64,000 bases of DNA from Wurfbainia villosa (taxonomy: Eukaryota > Streptophyta > Magnoliopsida > Zingiberales > Zingiberaceae): the NCBI GenBank assembly GCA_025175895.1, contig CM045996.1:108427179-108491178 (forward strand), in the 5' to 3' direction. Below are positions 44,397 to 57,128 of this stretch, piece by piece. The first letter of the stretch is position 1, and every line of letters starts with the position of its first letter. The translations under genes and the position numbers were made by a program. Below the pieces are notes generated by a model that saw only the letters and a list, made by a program, of their open reading frames with translations, was not told the origin of the DNA and did not search any database.

Positions 44397-45200
44397 ATGT
44401 CATCTAAAACGACACACCCCCTCAACTTCGATCTGTCCTTGAGAAGGACAAGCTCAATGGAGCAAACTTTCTTGGTGGTATAGGAACTTGAGGATTATCC
44501 TCAAGCAAGAACATAAACTATATGTCCTAGAGCAGCTACCTGAAACACCGCCCATGCATTCGTCGTTGAAAGGATGCTTATAAGAAGCATCAAGATGGCG
44601 CATTAGATGTGTCATGTCTTATGCTTGCCACCATGAACTCGAGCTTCGGAAGCAACATGAGAACATGGATGCCTATGATATGGTTGAGCATTTGAAACAA
44701 CTATATCAAGGACAAGCTAGGCACAGCGTTTTGAAGTGTCTAAGGCTCTTTTGCATGCAAGATGCAAGAAGGAACACTGTAGGAACTCACGTACTCAAAA
44801 TGATTGGGTACGCGTTGAGAACCTGAAAGACTAGGTTTTCCACGAGCCAAGAATTGACAAGATGTTATCCTCGCAATCGTTCTTAGGAAGCATACAATCA
44901 ATTCGTCATGAATTATAACATGAATGAAATTGATAAACCTTTGCACGAGATTCTCGGCATGTTGAGAAGCTGAACCAAATCTCAAGAAGAAAGTTAGTAA
45001 TGTACTAATGGTCAAGAAGGACAAAGGTAGCGCAAAGGCAGGGTAAGACCAAGCCAAAGGCAAGGCCAATTCATCCACTTCAAAGGGTAAAGGTAAAGTA
45101 CCTAAGGAAGGGGCGCTTCCATTGCGGTGAGGCTGGACAGGCGGGCTTTGAGGAAGTAAAGAACAAGAGAAGTGGGACTTACTTCGGTATACTTATAGAA
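44397..45200 (+). pseudogene. Gag of element E, broken
   Basis: The ATG at 44397 opens the same Gag as in element H (58734). Recognisable pieces are HHELELRKQHENMDAYDMVEH, VLKMIGY, EAYNQFVMNYNMNEIDKPL and a damaged zinc knuckle (FHCGEAGQAG, about 45119-45148). Several frameshifts and stops, many from short deletions, separate them. No protein of use can be made. Confidence 0.7.
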
Positions 45201-48200
45201 GTTAATCTATCTATTTCTTCTACATGGGTATTAGATACGGATGTGCATCTCACATTTGTACTAATGTGCGAGGGAGAAATAGTAGAATAATGGCAAAGGA
45301 AGTGGACCTACAGTAGGCAATGGCCAAAAGTTCTCTTGTGTTGTAGGAACATATTCTTTGTCTTTACCCACTTTGGGCTTATCTTAGAACTAGAGGAGTG
45401 CTTTATGTACTGCATTAACAAAGAACATAATTTACGTATCTTGTTTAGACAAGAAAAACTTTTCTTTATAATAAAGGACAAATGTTGTTCCATTTATTTA
45501 AATGAAATGTTCTATTGTAATGCACCACTTATGAATGGTCTCTATGTTCTAGATTTAGATAACCCAATTTATAAGCGTAAATACCAAACGGTTCAAATCG
45601 AATGATTTGAACCAGACATATCTCTGGCACTGTCGCCTAGGTCACATAAATGAAAAACGCATATCCCAACTCCATAAAGATGGATTATTGGACTCATTTG
45701 ATTTTGAATCATATGAGGTATGCGAGTCTTGTCTTTTAGGAAAGATGACTAAAACTCCATTTAGTGGGCATGGCGAGAGCGGCGGACTTGTTAGGACTCA
45801 TACATACTGATGTATGTGGCCCTTTCAATGTCGAAGCCAGAGGAGGCTATAAGTACTTTATTACTTTCACTGATGATATGAGTAGATTTGGCTACTTATA
45901 TTTGATGAGACATAAGTCAGAATCCTTTGAAAAGTTCAAGGAATTCAAGAATGAAGTACAAAACCAACTTGGTAAGCGTATTAAGCTACTTCGATCAGAT
46001 CGAGGTGGTGAATACCTTAGTCAAGAGTTTCGTGATCACTGGTGAGTGTGGGATAATATCCCAACTCACTCCACCGAACACCACAATGGAATGGTGTATC
46101 GAGAGGAGAAATCGTACTCTATTAGATATGAGTACGATCGATGATGAGCAGGTGATCTACCTACTTCCTTTTGGGGTTTAGCTCTAGAGGCGTAGCTTTC
46201 ACATTAATCGCGTTCCATCAGCCGTAGAAAAGACACCATATCGATATGGGTGGAAGAGTCCCAAAATGTCTTTTATAAAGATTTGGGGTTGTGAAGCTAC
46301 GTTAGGCGTCAAGTCTCGGATAAACTAGGACCCAAATCGGATAAGTGTTATTTTGTAGGATATCCCAAGGAAACTAAGGGATATTACTTTTACAATCCAC
46401 ACTTGGCAAGGTGTTTGTTGCATCTTGTCTTTCTAGAAGAGAATTTATTTCTAGAAATACTAGTGGGAGTAAAATTCATCTTGAAGAAGTTCAAGATGAT
46501 GATAACACTAAGGCTTAGATGGAAAATGAGCAGGCACCACAAAGTGTTGTGGATGAAATTTGTTGCCCAAAGAGTTGTGGAGCAAACACATTCAAGTAGA
46601 CCAACCTCTTCGTAGATCTAATAGGATCCGTCGTCGACGAGAGATATTCTTTTCTCTTGGTGACAGCGGTGAAGTATTGCTTATCGATCTTGGCGAGCCT
46701 ACATCCTATCAAGAAGCTATGATGAGCCCAGTTAGAGAAATGGCTAGAGGCCATGAGATCGAAATGGAATCCATGTACACTAACCAAGTATGGACTTTGG
46801 TTGATCCACGAAGGGTAAAACCCATTGGGTGTAAGTGGGTCTTTAAAGTAAAAGTGACATGGATGGTAATAAGCATACCTATAAAGGTAGATTGGTGGCT
46901 AAAGATTCAAACAAATTCATGGTATTGACTATGAAGAAACCTTTTCACCGATTGCGATGCTTAAATCCATTCGGATCATACTTGCTATTGCACCTACCAT
47001 GATTATGAGATCTGGCGGATGGATGTCAAAACCGCTTTTACGAATGGAAAGCTACTCGAGGATGTGTACATGACACAACTGAGGTTTTGAAGATCCAAAG
47101 CATCTGAAAGGTATGCAACCGCAAAGGTCCATTTATGGACTAAAGCAAGCCTCTCATTTGGAATCTTGATTGATGATGCAATCAAAGAGTTTGGTTTCAT
47201 CAAGAATGAAGATGAGCCTTGTGTCTACAAGAGAAATAGTAGAACACGATTGTATTTCTTGTCTTGTATGTAGATGACATACTTCTCGCCGGAAATGATA
47301 TTCCCTCACTCCGATCTGTGAAGATGTGGTTAGGGAATTGTTTCTCGATGAAGGACTTAGAGTAATTGCCTATATTCTAGGCATCAAGATCTATAGAGAT
47401 AGATCTAGAAGATTACTTGGCCTAAGTCGAGACATTACATTGATAAAGTGCTAGATCGTTTTGCTATGCAAAATTCTAAGAAAGGGTTTCTGCCTTTATC
47501 ACATGGTGTGAGTCTTTCGAAGACTCAATGTCCCTCTTCTAAGGAGGAGAGAGATCGCATGGATAAGATCCCTTATGCATCAGCTATAGGGTCTATCATA
47601 TGCGCCATGCTTTGTACTCGTCGGCGTCTCGTATGCTTTGAGCATGGCGAGTAGATACCCGATCGGATCGGTGAAAGTCAGCTGGATAGCGATCAAAAAT
47701 ATTCTTAAAGTACTTACGAAGAGCGAAAGAATATTTCACGATATTTGGAGGCAATGAGGAGCTAGTGATAAAGGGTTCTACCGGTGATGCAAGCAGCGCA
47801 CAAGGATGACTATAGATCGCAATCGGGGTACGTGTTTTGCCTGAATGGTGGAGCTGTGAGCTGGAAGAGTTCGAAGCAGGACACAGTTGCTGATTCTACA
47901 ACAGAAGCCGAGTATATTGCAAAGATCCGATGCGAAAGGAGGTCGTTTTGGCCCGCAAGTTCATCGCTGAACTTGGGGTAGTTCCTAACATTGCGGATCC
48001 AATAGACCTCTATTGTGACAACAATGGGGCTATTGCACGTGCTAAGGAACCTCGATCACATCACGGACCAAACACATATCTTGCGGCGCTTCCATCTCAT
48101 TCGAGAGATCATCGATAGAGGAGATGTGAGGATATGCAGAGTACCGATAAGCTAACATCGCAGATCCATTGACCAAGGCTTTGTACAGAGGAAGCATGAT
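45201..48200 (+). pseudogene. Pol of element E, broken
   Basis: Pieces of a copia Pol in order but in changing frames: protease start near 45220 (WVLDTD), zinc region (WHCRLGHI...CESCLLGK, 45607-45770), integrase (HTDVCGPF, RSDRGGEY, then ERRNRTLL, 45764-46180), reverse transcriptase (46750-47450: NQVWTLVDP, GCKWVFK, VDDILLAGND) and RNase H (47784-48118: SQSGYVFCLNGGAVSW, STTEAEYI, DLYCDNNGAI). More than ten frame changes are needed to follow it. Short indels dominate over substitutions. Confidence 0.8.
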
Positions 48201-48250
48201 GGTCACACTAGGTCACTAGGTATTAGATATCATAGTGATTGGTACTAGTG

Positions 48251-48262
48251 CTAGTGGGAGAT
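48251..48262 (+). other. Polypurine tract of element E
   Basis: CTAGTGGGAGAT directly before the 3' LTR. Confidence 0.85.
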
Positions 48263-50150
48263 TGTTAGTTAAAGCCCTAGAACCAATCATGTGATGGTTG
48301 AATAGGGAACATTTTGTATCATATTCTATAAAGGCAAAGGATTGGTTATTATATTTACATCTTGCTTGTGCTAGCTAATTTAAATATAATAATGCCCTAG
48401 AAAAGTAGGTTCTTATCTACAGCACATCAATTGGAAGAATTGATTATGAGAGGCTGTAGAGAACACTTTCCTAAATGTTCCTAGTCGAGTATTAATATGC
48501 AAGGGCAATATTAATACATAAAGACTAGCATGTAGGTCAATTGATGACTTGATCTCACAAGTCATGGATATATGATATCGAAGTTGACACATGGGTATAT
48601 ATTAGAGAATATATATCGAATCGACCGCCATGAGAAAGTTTCATGGATCGTTATATGAGTGTCATAAACTTTCTCATGTGACTATTGGTATGAATAGTCC
48701 TCGACCAAGTCACTACGGTTCCCTACATAAGGAGTTATGTACTTTGGTATCACAAACGTCACCCGTAACAGGGTGGACCATAAAGGCGACATCGGGTATG
48801 TAACAAATTATGCGGAGGGATGTGAGTGATGTAGATGGGATCTATCCCTTCCATATGACGGAGTGATATCGGTGGGCCCTTGATTGAGTAGAACTACTAA
48901 AATGCATGGCCATGCTCGAATGAGTCAATATGAGATATTGAGCTCATTTGTTTGAGTTAGTTTACTCAGGGATCAAGAAACACATAGATTGATCGAGGAT
49001 GACACGGTCTATGCCTCATTGATCAACTGATATCAAGGATAGAAGGACACGGTCATATATTATAGTAGTCACAAAGGTTAGTCGGATCTTGACTTATCTC
49101 GTAACTTGGGTAGCAATGATGTATTGCTAGATGCCGCTCATTGCTTGTGTATCTAAAAGAGTTTAGATCCACTGCCAACGTTATGAGAGCCTATAGGGTC
49201 ACACACAAAGAGCATGATAATTAGAGGAATTAGAGTATTCTAGTTTGACTAGAATAATTTGGGAATAAGCTTAAGTACAAAATGGTTTTTGGACTTTAAG
49301 CTTAATGAGAATTTTAGCTAATTGATTTAATGAGATTAATTCAATATGTTACCTTATTGATTTAATAAGATTAATTCAATATGATAACATAAGCTTAATT
49401 GAATTAATAAGATTAATTCAATATGATTGAATTAATAAGATTAATTCAATATGATAACATAAGCTTAATTGAATTAATAAGATTAATTCAACATGCATGA
49501 ATGCCACATAAGCATGCCACATAAGCATGCCACCTAAGCATCCACCTAAGCTAGTTAAGGTGGAAGAAGACAAATTGGTTTTTGTCTCCTTAAGTGGCCG
49601 GCCAAACAAGGATATGTCTCAATGCAATGGATTGCATTGAATGTGTGGAGGTGGAAGGGTTTTTCCAACCCTATAAAAGACACCCTAAGTGGCCGGCCAA
49701 AGAAGGGATTGGCTTTTGTTGTTGGTGGAAGCTTTGGTTGTGTTAGTGGTGAGAAAGCTTGGTGGAAGCTTTGGTTGTGTGGGTTTGTGAGTGTAGGCTA
49801 GCAAGAAGAGGAGTCTTCTTCTTCCTTTCTCCTTTTCCCTCTCTTCCTCTCCTTTAGGGACTTCTCTAGCAAGAAGTAAAGGAGAGCTCTTCTAGTTTTC
49901 CTTTTGTGAGACAAGAGCGTGCTCGTGTGGATACGTATAGAGGCACAGACACTTGAACGTGCTAAAGATCCAACAAACCGAAAGGAAAAGCGGGATTAAC
50001 AAGGGCACGCAACAAAGGTAATCCTCTCCTATAAGATAGGTTTGGTTTAGAGAAATTTATTTTATACGAGTTTGCTTTCGCATGGATCACTTGGAAGGGA
50101 TCCTATTTTCCGTTGCGCATATGCCATTTGGCATACAAGAATTCCCTACA
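48263..50150 (+). repeat. 3' LTR of element E
   Basis: 1888 bp, same ends as the 5' LTR. It has the extra 125 bp with CATAAGCATGCCAC repeats and a second GTGGCCGGCCAAA word. Confidence 0.92.
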
Positions 50151-50603
50151 TTTATACCCTAGACCTAGACTCAACCTTCTAGCTCCTTAATAAGCCTTGC
50201 GCCTTCAGGATCCCTCCGAGTCCGCGACTTGTTCATCCTTTGCGCTTTGCTTCCAATAGCTTCCTTCGGTTTCGTCATGTCTTGGGTTGCCAAATGCTTG
50301 GACTTTATGCCGCCAAGACTACAAGCTTGGACTTATGCTGCCAAGACTTTACTTTGGACTTCCTTTGCCAAGGTTCGCTTGGACTTTACGCTGCCAAGAC
50401 TACAAGCTTGGTCTTACGCTGCCAAGTCCATCCCTTGTACTTCCTTTGCCAAGATCATACTTGGACTTCCTTTGCCAAGATCATACTTGGACTTCCCTAT
50501 CACTTAAACATTTTCACAATCAGATCACAAGATATTGCCTATCTTAGATGATTATCCAAACATCAAAACATATATAAATGCTTGGAGCATTGTTGCACCA
50601 ACA

Positions 50604-52386
50604 CGTCGATGGTGGTTTCCTTGTATGATTTGGTTATTTCTGTAGAGGTGGATAGAATGTTTTTTTTGCATTACTATACCACGGACTTGTTTGACAAAGG
50701 TGATGATGGAAATCATTTAGTCGGAAGCTGGTGAAACTAGTTTACAGGACCTAGATGGCGGTTAACTTTTACACGAGTATTAGATAATCCTTCCGAGGTG
50801 GATAAAATGATGTTGTACGTAGATGCATCATTTCAGGGATCGGAGCGATCCCGATGCAGTTGAATGAGGCGTATCATACGCCTACGTCAGTTACAAAACT
50901 ATGAGATAGGCTGTCATATACATGACATGGCTTTAGTAGTTATTATCTAGATTTGTGGATGTATGGAGCAGAAGTGTTCATTGAATTTAACTAGCTACTG
51001 GGTAGCTACTATAGAGTTGTTGTAACAGGAACAGTTGCAACAAGTGAAATTGGTCACTATAGCCTTTAATGCACTTACAGAGTGTGTGGTGGAGTGGATT
51101 TTGGATGGTAGATGAACTTCTCTTGTAAGAAGATAATTTCCCATCTCTAATATGGATATGTGTTCTGGACATGCATCCACTTAAGAAAGAATTGCTACAA
51201 GAGGCACATTATTCTAAATTTGCTATACATCCTGGTGGTACTTGGACATACCGAGATTAGAAACGTTTATACTGGTGGAACGGTATAAAGAGAGATATAG
51301 CAGATTTTGTTTCTTGATGTTTAGTATGCCAGCAAGTGAAGGCTGAACATCAGGAATCCGCTGGATTGCTTCAGGAAATTTCGATTCTGGACTAGAAGTG
51401 GGAGCAAATCACGATGAATTTTCATTATGGGATTTCCCAGAACCCATAAAGGACATGATGCTATTTGGGTGATCGTGGATCAACTAATCGAATTAGTTAA
51501 CTTCCTTCCTATTCGTGGGACGAACTCATTGGATCGTCTGACGGAGTTGTACTGTCGAGAGATTATCAGATTTCATTGAGTGCCTTTAAGTAACATATCT
51601 GATAGAGACCCGCGATTTACCGCGTGATGTTGGCAGAGTCTGCAGCAAGCTATGGGCACAAAGCTTCGGCTCAGTATAACATTTCATCCGCAAATAGACA
51701 GACAGTCTGAGCATACCATTTAGACTCTAGACGATCTATTTATATCTTGTGTCATGGATTTCGGAGGAAGTTGGGAAGACCATGTTCAATTAGTGGAATT
51801 TACCTATAACAACAGCTATCACTCCTCCATTCAGATGGTTCCTTCTGAGGCCTTATACGGCAAACCCTGCAGATCTCTTGTGTTGTGGGAGGAGGTTGGG
51901 AAACGACAGCTATTAGGGCCACAGAGTATCCAACATGATGCAGAGTTGGTGCACATCATCGGATGATAGTTATTAGAGGCACAGGATCGATAGAAGAGTT
52001 ACGTAGACCGGAGGTGAAGGCCTTTGAAATTCTCAATTAGGGATTAGGTATTTCTATGTGTTTCACCTACGAAAGGGGTGAAGTGCTTTGGGATAAAAGG
52101 GAAATTAGTTCCATGCTTTTTTATCCCATTTGAGATATTGGCGTGGATTGGAGGTGTAGCTTACCGGTTGGCTTTACCTCCGATACTGGCGGGTGTTCAC
52201 TATGTATTTCCTATTTCTATGCTGAGGAAATACGTGTCGCTTGTTGATCATGTTCTGAAGGAGGTTGCAATTCCACTTCAGCCTAATGTGACTTACGAGG
52301 AGATTCCAGGGTGGATCCTAAGTCGCAAGGAGCGACAATGGTGGGACAAAACCATTCGATCTAGATACCCTCAACTGTTCACTTGA
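50604..52386 (+). pseudogene. Second part of pol, gypsy element G
   Basis: Continues the gypsy coding region after element D. RNase H traces lie near 50813-50935 (LYVDAS, ALVVII). The integrase zinc region is near 51190-51330 (HYSKFAIHPGGT...WWNGIKRDIADF...CLVCQQVKAEH) with two stops. Integrase core traces follow (GTKLRLSITFHPQ at about 51655, then MDFGGSWEDHVQLVEFTYNNSYHSSI at 51754-51831, open to 51966). The frame 52078-52386 holds the C-terminal part (LPPILAGVHYVFPISMLRKYV...YEEIPGWILSRKERQWW) and joins directly to RYPQLFT, so the middle of the chromodomain is deleted. The family (chromovirus, Tekay/Del-like) is recognised from these motifs. Confidence 0.75.
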
Positions 52387-52466
52387 AGAATGTATATGGT
52401 CCATTCCGAAACTTGCTTGAAGTAATTTTTGCATGTTAGTACAAAATTTGGGGACCAAATTTTTAT

Positions 52467-52479
52467 GAGAGGGGGAGAA
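52467..52479 (+). other. Polypurine tract of element G
   Basis: GAGAGGGGGAGAA directly before TGTAAAATACTGAG, the 3' LTR start. Confidence 0.8.
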
Positions 52480-53994
52480 TGTAAAATACTGAGAAAAAAA
52501 TAAATATTAATAATAGGAAATATCCTTGTTAATTAAGAAATTATCTTATAGAATTTTCTATGAATTTTTAGGAATTTTTATGGATTTAAACGAAAGTTAT
52601 ATGGACATTTCATGGGGATAAAGCGGAAAAGCTTTTGTAAAGCCTGTTTAGACTATCTGCTATTATGAAATTAATGGGTTTAAATGTTAAACGTTTAATT
52701 TTTCTCGCCCATTTCCCTTCCATTTTCCCTCGATCCACGTTTTCTTCTCCGCCCAATCCTCTTCTTCTCTTCACATCCTCGATCCCTTCTTTCTCTCCGC
52801 CCAAACTACTCCGCCTCCATGCCGCTCGCCACCACGCCGCTGCCGTCGCGAGAGCGATCCATTGCCACCACTGCCTCCTTGCTGTGCTCTGCCGATCCGG
52901 ATGCCAGCAGCCTCCCTCTTCCATCGGCTGCCATCGCCTGCCTCGTCGTCACCGCGAGTTGACCGTTGTCTCTTCTCTTCCAGTCAACGCGTGACCTCTT
53001 CTCCTCCAGGCGATCGCGCCTTCCTCTGCTCGGTCTATTTTCTTTCTGTTGTGGATTTTTCTCTCCTTCCACTATTGTTCTTCTCACGATCTCTACAGCA
53101 GCCGTCCTTGGGATCATCGAGATCTTGGCCTCGCCGGAGTTGCTGCCCTCTCGATGAAGCATTGTACCGATCGGTGTCTTTTTCCTTCTTGCTGCAAGAT
53201 CGGTTTTTGTTGTTTCTCGAATCGACTGGGAAGCTGAGATCTACCTCTATCCTCATCTTCCTCCACAGCGTACCCAATTGAGTTGCCAACAAGCTGGTGA
53301 AGGAGATGGGTGTTATTAAATTTGAGGAGTTCTGTGGTGATTCTTTATGTATTGTCGTGGGAGTTGTGAATTGGCCATTTGGTGGCTTATACCTTTTCAC
53401 CCAGCTGCGATCTTGGATTCTTGGTAAGTAGATTGGGATTGTTTATGATTGTTGCAATCAGATCTTGTTTTGTTATGGTGGGGTGGTATATTAAATTGTT
53501 TGTGGATGGCTTGAATGTTGTAGTTTGGCTACGTGTAGTTATGGATTGGATTTTCCGGATGGACTATGAATGATTGGTTTGGGGCCAGGTAAGTTTTGGT
53601 TTGAATATTATGAATATGAGATTATACTTATAGTAATCTTGTGGGTGGTATTTTCGGCTAGGTTAATATGGATTGGATGGTACAGAACTGATTTTCTACC
53701 TTGGATCAAGAAGCTCTTATCATGGATTTGGAACTAGGTAAATGCTATTAATTGTTACTTTAACTGTAGATTGAGATGTTATTTAGTTAGCTCGATTAGC
53801 TATGATTAAATGGATAGTTTGGTACTATGATTAAGAGCTAATGGAAGAAACTATTTAGTTAGTTGATTGAGATATAAAATTGATGCGGGATTAGGATTTG
53901 ATCCTAATATTAGAATTGACAGTATGATTGGATCGTATATGTTTCGTTTGCAGGATGTTGATTTCGAGAACTTGATTCAAGATAGGTTCATGGG
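52480..53994 (+). repeat. 3' LTR of element G, truncated
   Basis: It starts TGTAAAATACTGAG after the polypurine tract and is colinear with 2449-3536 plus 9603-9950. It stops at GATAGGTTCATGG, where fragment J begins, so roughly half the LTR is lost. It gives the uninterrupted reference for the insertion site of element C. Confidence 0.85.
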
Positions 53995-55281
53995 CAAAAA
54001 TAACTCATCTTCTAAATCTAATAAGAGAAACGAACCTTCGAAAATGAACCAAACATATCTTTGGCATCTAAGGTTAGGTCATATTAACCTGAGTAGAATT
54101 CAAATGTTAATAGCTGATGGACCTTTGGGTTCATTGGTGGTGGAAGATTTCCCAACCTGGGAATCTTGCTTGGAAGGTAAAATGACCAAGAGGCCTTTTA
54201 AGGCCAAGGGGTATAGAGCCAAAGATGTGTTGGAATTGGTTCATTCTGATTTGTGTGGTCCTATGTCTATTCAGACTAGAGGTGGTTTTGAATATTTCAT
54301 CTCTTTTATAGACAATTATTCAAGATATGGATACATTTACTTGATGCGTCGCAAGTCTGAATGCTTTGACAGGTTCAAAGAATTCAAGGCTGATGTGGAG
54401 AAACGTTAAGGTAAAAGTATCAAGACACTACGATCTGATCATGGTGGTGAGTACCTCTTGGGAGAGTTTAGGAGTTACTTATCAGAGGCTGGGATTCAAT
54501 CCCAACTGTCTGCACCTGGTACACCCAGTAGAATGGTGTGGCGGAGCAAAGGAATAGGACTCTTATGGAGATGGTTAGATCGATGATGAGTTATTCTGAG
54601 TTACCATATTCATTCTGGGGGTATGCTCTGGAAACAACAGTCTATATTCTGAACTTTGTACCATCTAAATCAGTACCTTCTACTCTCACAGAATTGTGGA
54701 TTGGGTGAAAGCCTAGTCTGAGACATATTCGAATTTGGGGTAGTCAAGCACATGTGCTGAAGGGATATGTTGGTAAGTTGGAATCTCATACAGAAGTGTG
54801 CTTGTTCATCGGTTATCCCAAAAGAACGAATGGTGGTTTGTTCTAAAGTCCTAGAGATCAGAGGGTGATCGTTAGCACGATCGCCCAATTTTTAGAGGAA
54901 GACTATGTGATGAACCACAAGCTCATGAGAAAGATTTTTCTACATGAATTAAGAGGGGAAGTCACTACTTGAGTACCAACGGTACAAGAGGATATACCAT
55001 AAGTGACTGCACCGCGTGTCATAGAGGATACACAGGTGATACATCATTGTAGTGGTATGGTTGTTAGACAACCTGATAGATTTATGTTCTTGAGAGAATC
55101 TTCTGATTTGGTCCCTTGCGAACATGAACCTGATCCCTGGGCATATGACGAGACAATCCAAGATAAAGATGCGATATCTTGGCAAAGAGCGATGAATTCT
55201 GAGATAGAATCTATGGATTCAAATCAGGTTTGGGAGCTAGTAGAACCACCCAAAGCTGTAAAAGTCATTGGATGCAAGTGG
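53995..55281 (+). pseudogene. Fragment J: truncated B-family copia pol
   Basis: Integrase and the first part of reverse transcriptase of a B-family element on the plus strand. The zinc region (YLWHLRLGHINLSRIQ...CLEGKMTKRP) and integrase start (LVHSDLCGP, FIDNYSRYGYIYLM) are open up to 54409, read through from the gypsy LTR. After that the frame shifts (SDHGGEY near 54440). Later parts are in several frames (LGESSDL-like region 55003-55287, ending GCKW at the H insertion). The 5' half of J and its LTR are absent, and there is no target duplication at the join, so the join came from deletion or illegitimate recombination. Confidence 0.8.
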
Positions 55282-57114
55282 TGTTAGTAAAAGCCCTAGA
55301 GTCAATCATGTGATGATTGTTGTATGGACTTTATTGTATCATATTCCTATTTATAAAGGCATGGTTATTATATTTACTTTATTGGTGCCAAATAACTAAA
55401 TATAATAATGTCCTTGTGTACTAGGTTTTTATCTATATCAATCGATTGGTTGAATCGATAATGAGATGATATAGAGAACACTATTCTTAATCATTCCTAG
55501 TCGAGTATTAATATTCAGGGACAATGTTAATGCGTAGAGACTAGTATGTAGGTTAACACGATGACTTGATCTCACAAGTCATGGATATGAGATATCAAGT
55601 TGACACATGAGTATGCATTGGAGAATGTATACTGAATGACCCGCCATGAGAAAGTATCATGGATCGTTATATGAGTGTCATATACTTTCTCATGTAGCTA
55701 TTAGTATGACTATTAGTCCTTAGACCTGAAGTCACCATGGTTCCCTACATAAGGAGTTGCATACTTTGGCTTCGTCAAACGTCACCCGTAAATGGGTGGA
55801 CTATAAAGGTGATTACTGGGTATGTAACAAATTATGCGGAGGGATGTGAGTGATGTAGATGGGATCTATCCCTCCTATATGACGGGGGTGACATCAATAT
55901 TCTTGATAGAGTGAGACCACGAAGTGCATGGCCATGCCCAAATGAGTCAATATGAGATATTGAGCTCATTTGATTAGATTGAGTCTACTTGGAGTTCAAG
56001 ATATAGATTATACCGAGGATGACACGGTCTATGCCTCAATTGGTCAATCTAGATGTCAAGGATAGAGGGACATTGTCACATATTGTGAGAGTCACAATTA
56101 GTAGTCACAAAGGTGATGTTGAAGCTCAACATTCTTTAACTTGGGTATCAATGATGTGTTTCTAGATACCGCTCATTGCTTATGTTCCTAAATCGGTTTA
56201 GGGACATTGCCAACATTACAAGAACCTATAGGGTCACACACATAAGGGCAATTAAATGGAGATTAGGTTCATATGATGAACCATGAGGATTAGGTTCATG
56301 GGATGAACCAAATTGGATTAAGAGTAATCCAAATTAGACTAACTGAGTTAGACTCAAGTTGATTCAAGCGTTGAATGAGTCTAATTTAAATTTGATTCAT
56401 CAAATCAATTTAAATTAATGAATAGAGATTCATTAAATTAAATTGACTTGAGTCAAGTGGTTAGATTTTATCAACCATGGGAGATTAGAGGTCAAGTTTG
56501 ACTTGACTTGAGAGGGAAGATGAAAGGTCAAGTTTGACTTGACCAAATGCCATGTCATGATGATGACTTGGCATGGCCGGCCAATGATGATGCTCCACAT
56601 CATCATTGACTTATCATGTGGTGCCACCTCATGAGGGAGACCAAGAGCCATGGGAGTTACATGCATGCATGTAACCTCCCAAGCCTTGAAGTGGCCGGCC
56701 ACTTTAGGAGTTTTGATGGTTGAATTCATTTGGTGAGTTACACACAACTTCATCTTCCTCCCAGGATCAACTTCGCTCAAGCTCTCCCTCTCTCCCTCCT
56801 CATCTTGCCGAGCATCTAAGGAGTGCTAGCACACTCAAGATTTCTTTTCTCCACCTTTTGCTTGTGTGGATACCAATAGAGGAGTGTGCACTTGACGCTC
56901 TTGAGTTCCGGAAAACCTCTTGGACGAGTGGGATTTGCGAAGGGCGTCGCATCGACGGTAAAATCCTTATCATATAGATCTAAGGTAGATCTAGGGTTTT
57001 ATATAAGCACATACATGTTTTAGTTTTAATACATCTTCGCACGGATCCGTGGCCGGGGCTTCCGAAGTTTCTGCAATGCAAAAAGCGGTTTTTGCAGCTC
57101 GGAAAAACCCAACA
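55282..57114 (+). repeat. 5' LTR of copia element H
   Basis: 1833 bp from TGTTAGTAAAAGCCC to AAACCCAACA, followed by a primer-binding site. Presumed target word AGTGG at 55277-55281; the right copy is outside the window. Related to the E LTR (about the first 60 bp and the blocks with TATGAGATATTGAGCTCATTTG and GAGGATGACACGGTCTATGCCTCA). Confidence 0.88.
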
Positions 57115-57115
57115 G

Positions 57116-57128
57116 TGGTATCAAAGCC
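57116..57128 (+). other. Primer-binding site of element H
   Basis: TGGTATCAAAGCC, one base different from the form seen in A, B, D, E and I. Confidence 0.85.

Larger units (their letters stand above)
41457..50150 (+). mobile_element. Element E: Ty1-copia retrotransposon, coding region decayed
   Basis: A plus-strand element of 8694 bp with a perfect TTTAT duplication (41452-41456 and 50151-50155). LTRs are 1763 and 1888 bp, with primer-binding site, polypurine tract and broken gag-pol between. It is of the same family as H (LTR start TGTTAGT.AAAGCCCTAGA, same leader, same Gag). Confidence 0.93.
33683..50603 (-). mobile_element. Element D: Sirevirus with open Pol, split by element E
   Basis: A minus-strand element of 16921 bp, about 8.2 kb without E. 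A perfect target duplication CGTCG (33678-33682 and 50604-50608) flanks it, and the flanks join into a continuous gypsy repeat. Order on the minus strand: 5' LTR (50603 to 40717, split), primer-binding site, gag, pol, non-coding region, polypurine tract, 3' LTR (34916 to 33683). Confidence 0.93.
40717..50603 (-). repeat. 5' LTR of element D, split by element E
   Basis: Two parts, 40717-41456 and 50151-50603, together about 1190 bp; they join at the TTTAT duplication of E and match the 3' LTR there (GATTTTATACCCTAG). The CCAAG/CTTGG array (50284-50498), palindromes (41131-41440) and TATA box are in place. The C-run near the end is 5, against 8 in the 3' LTR. Confidence 0.92.
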
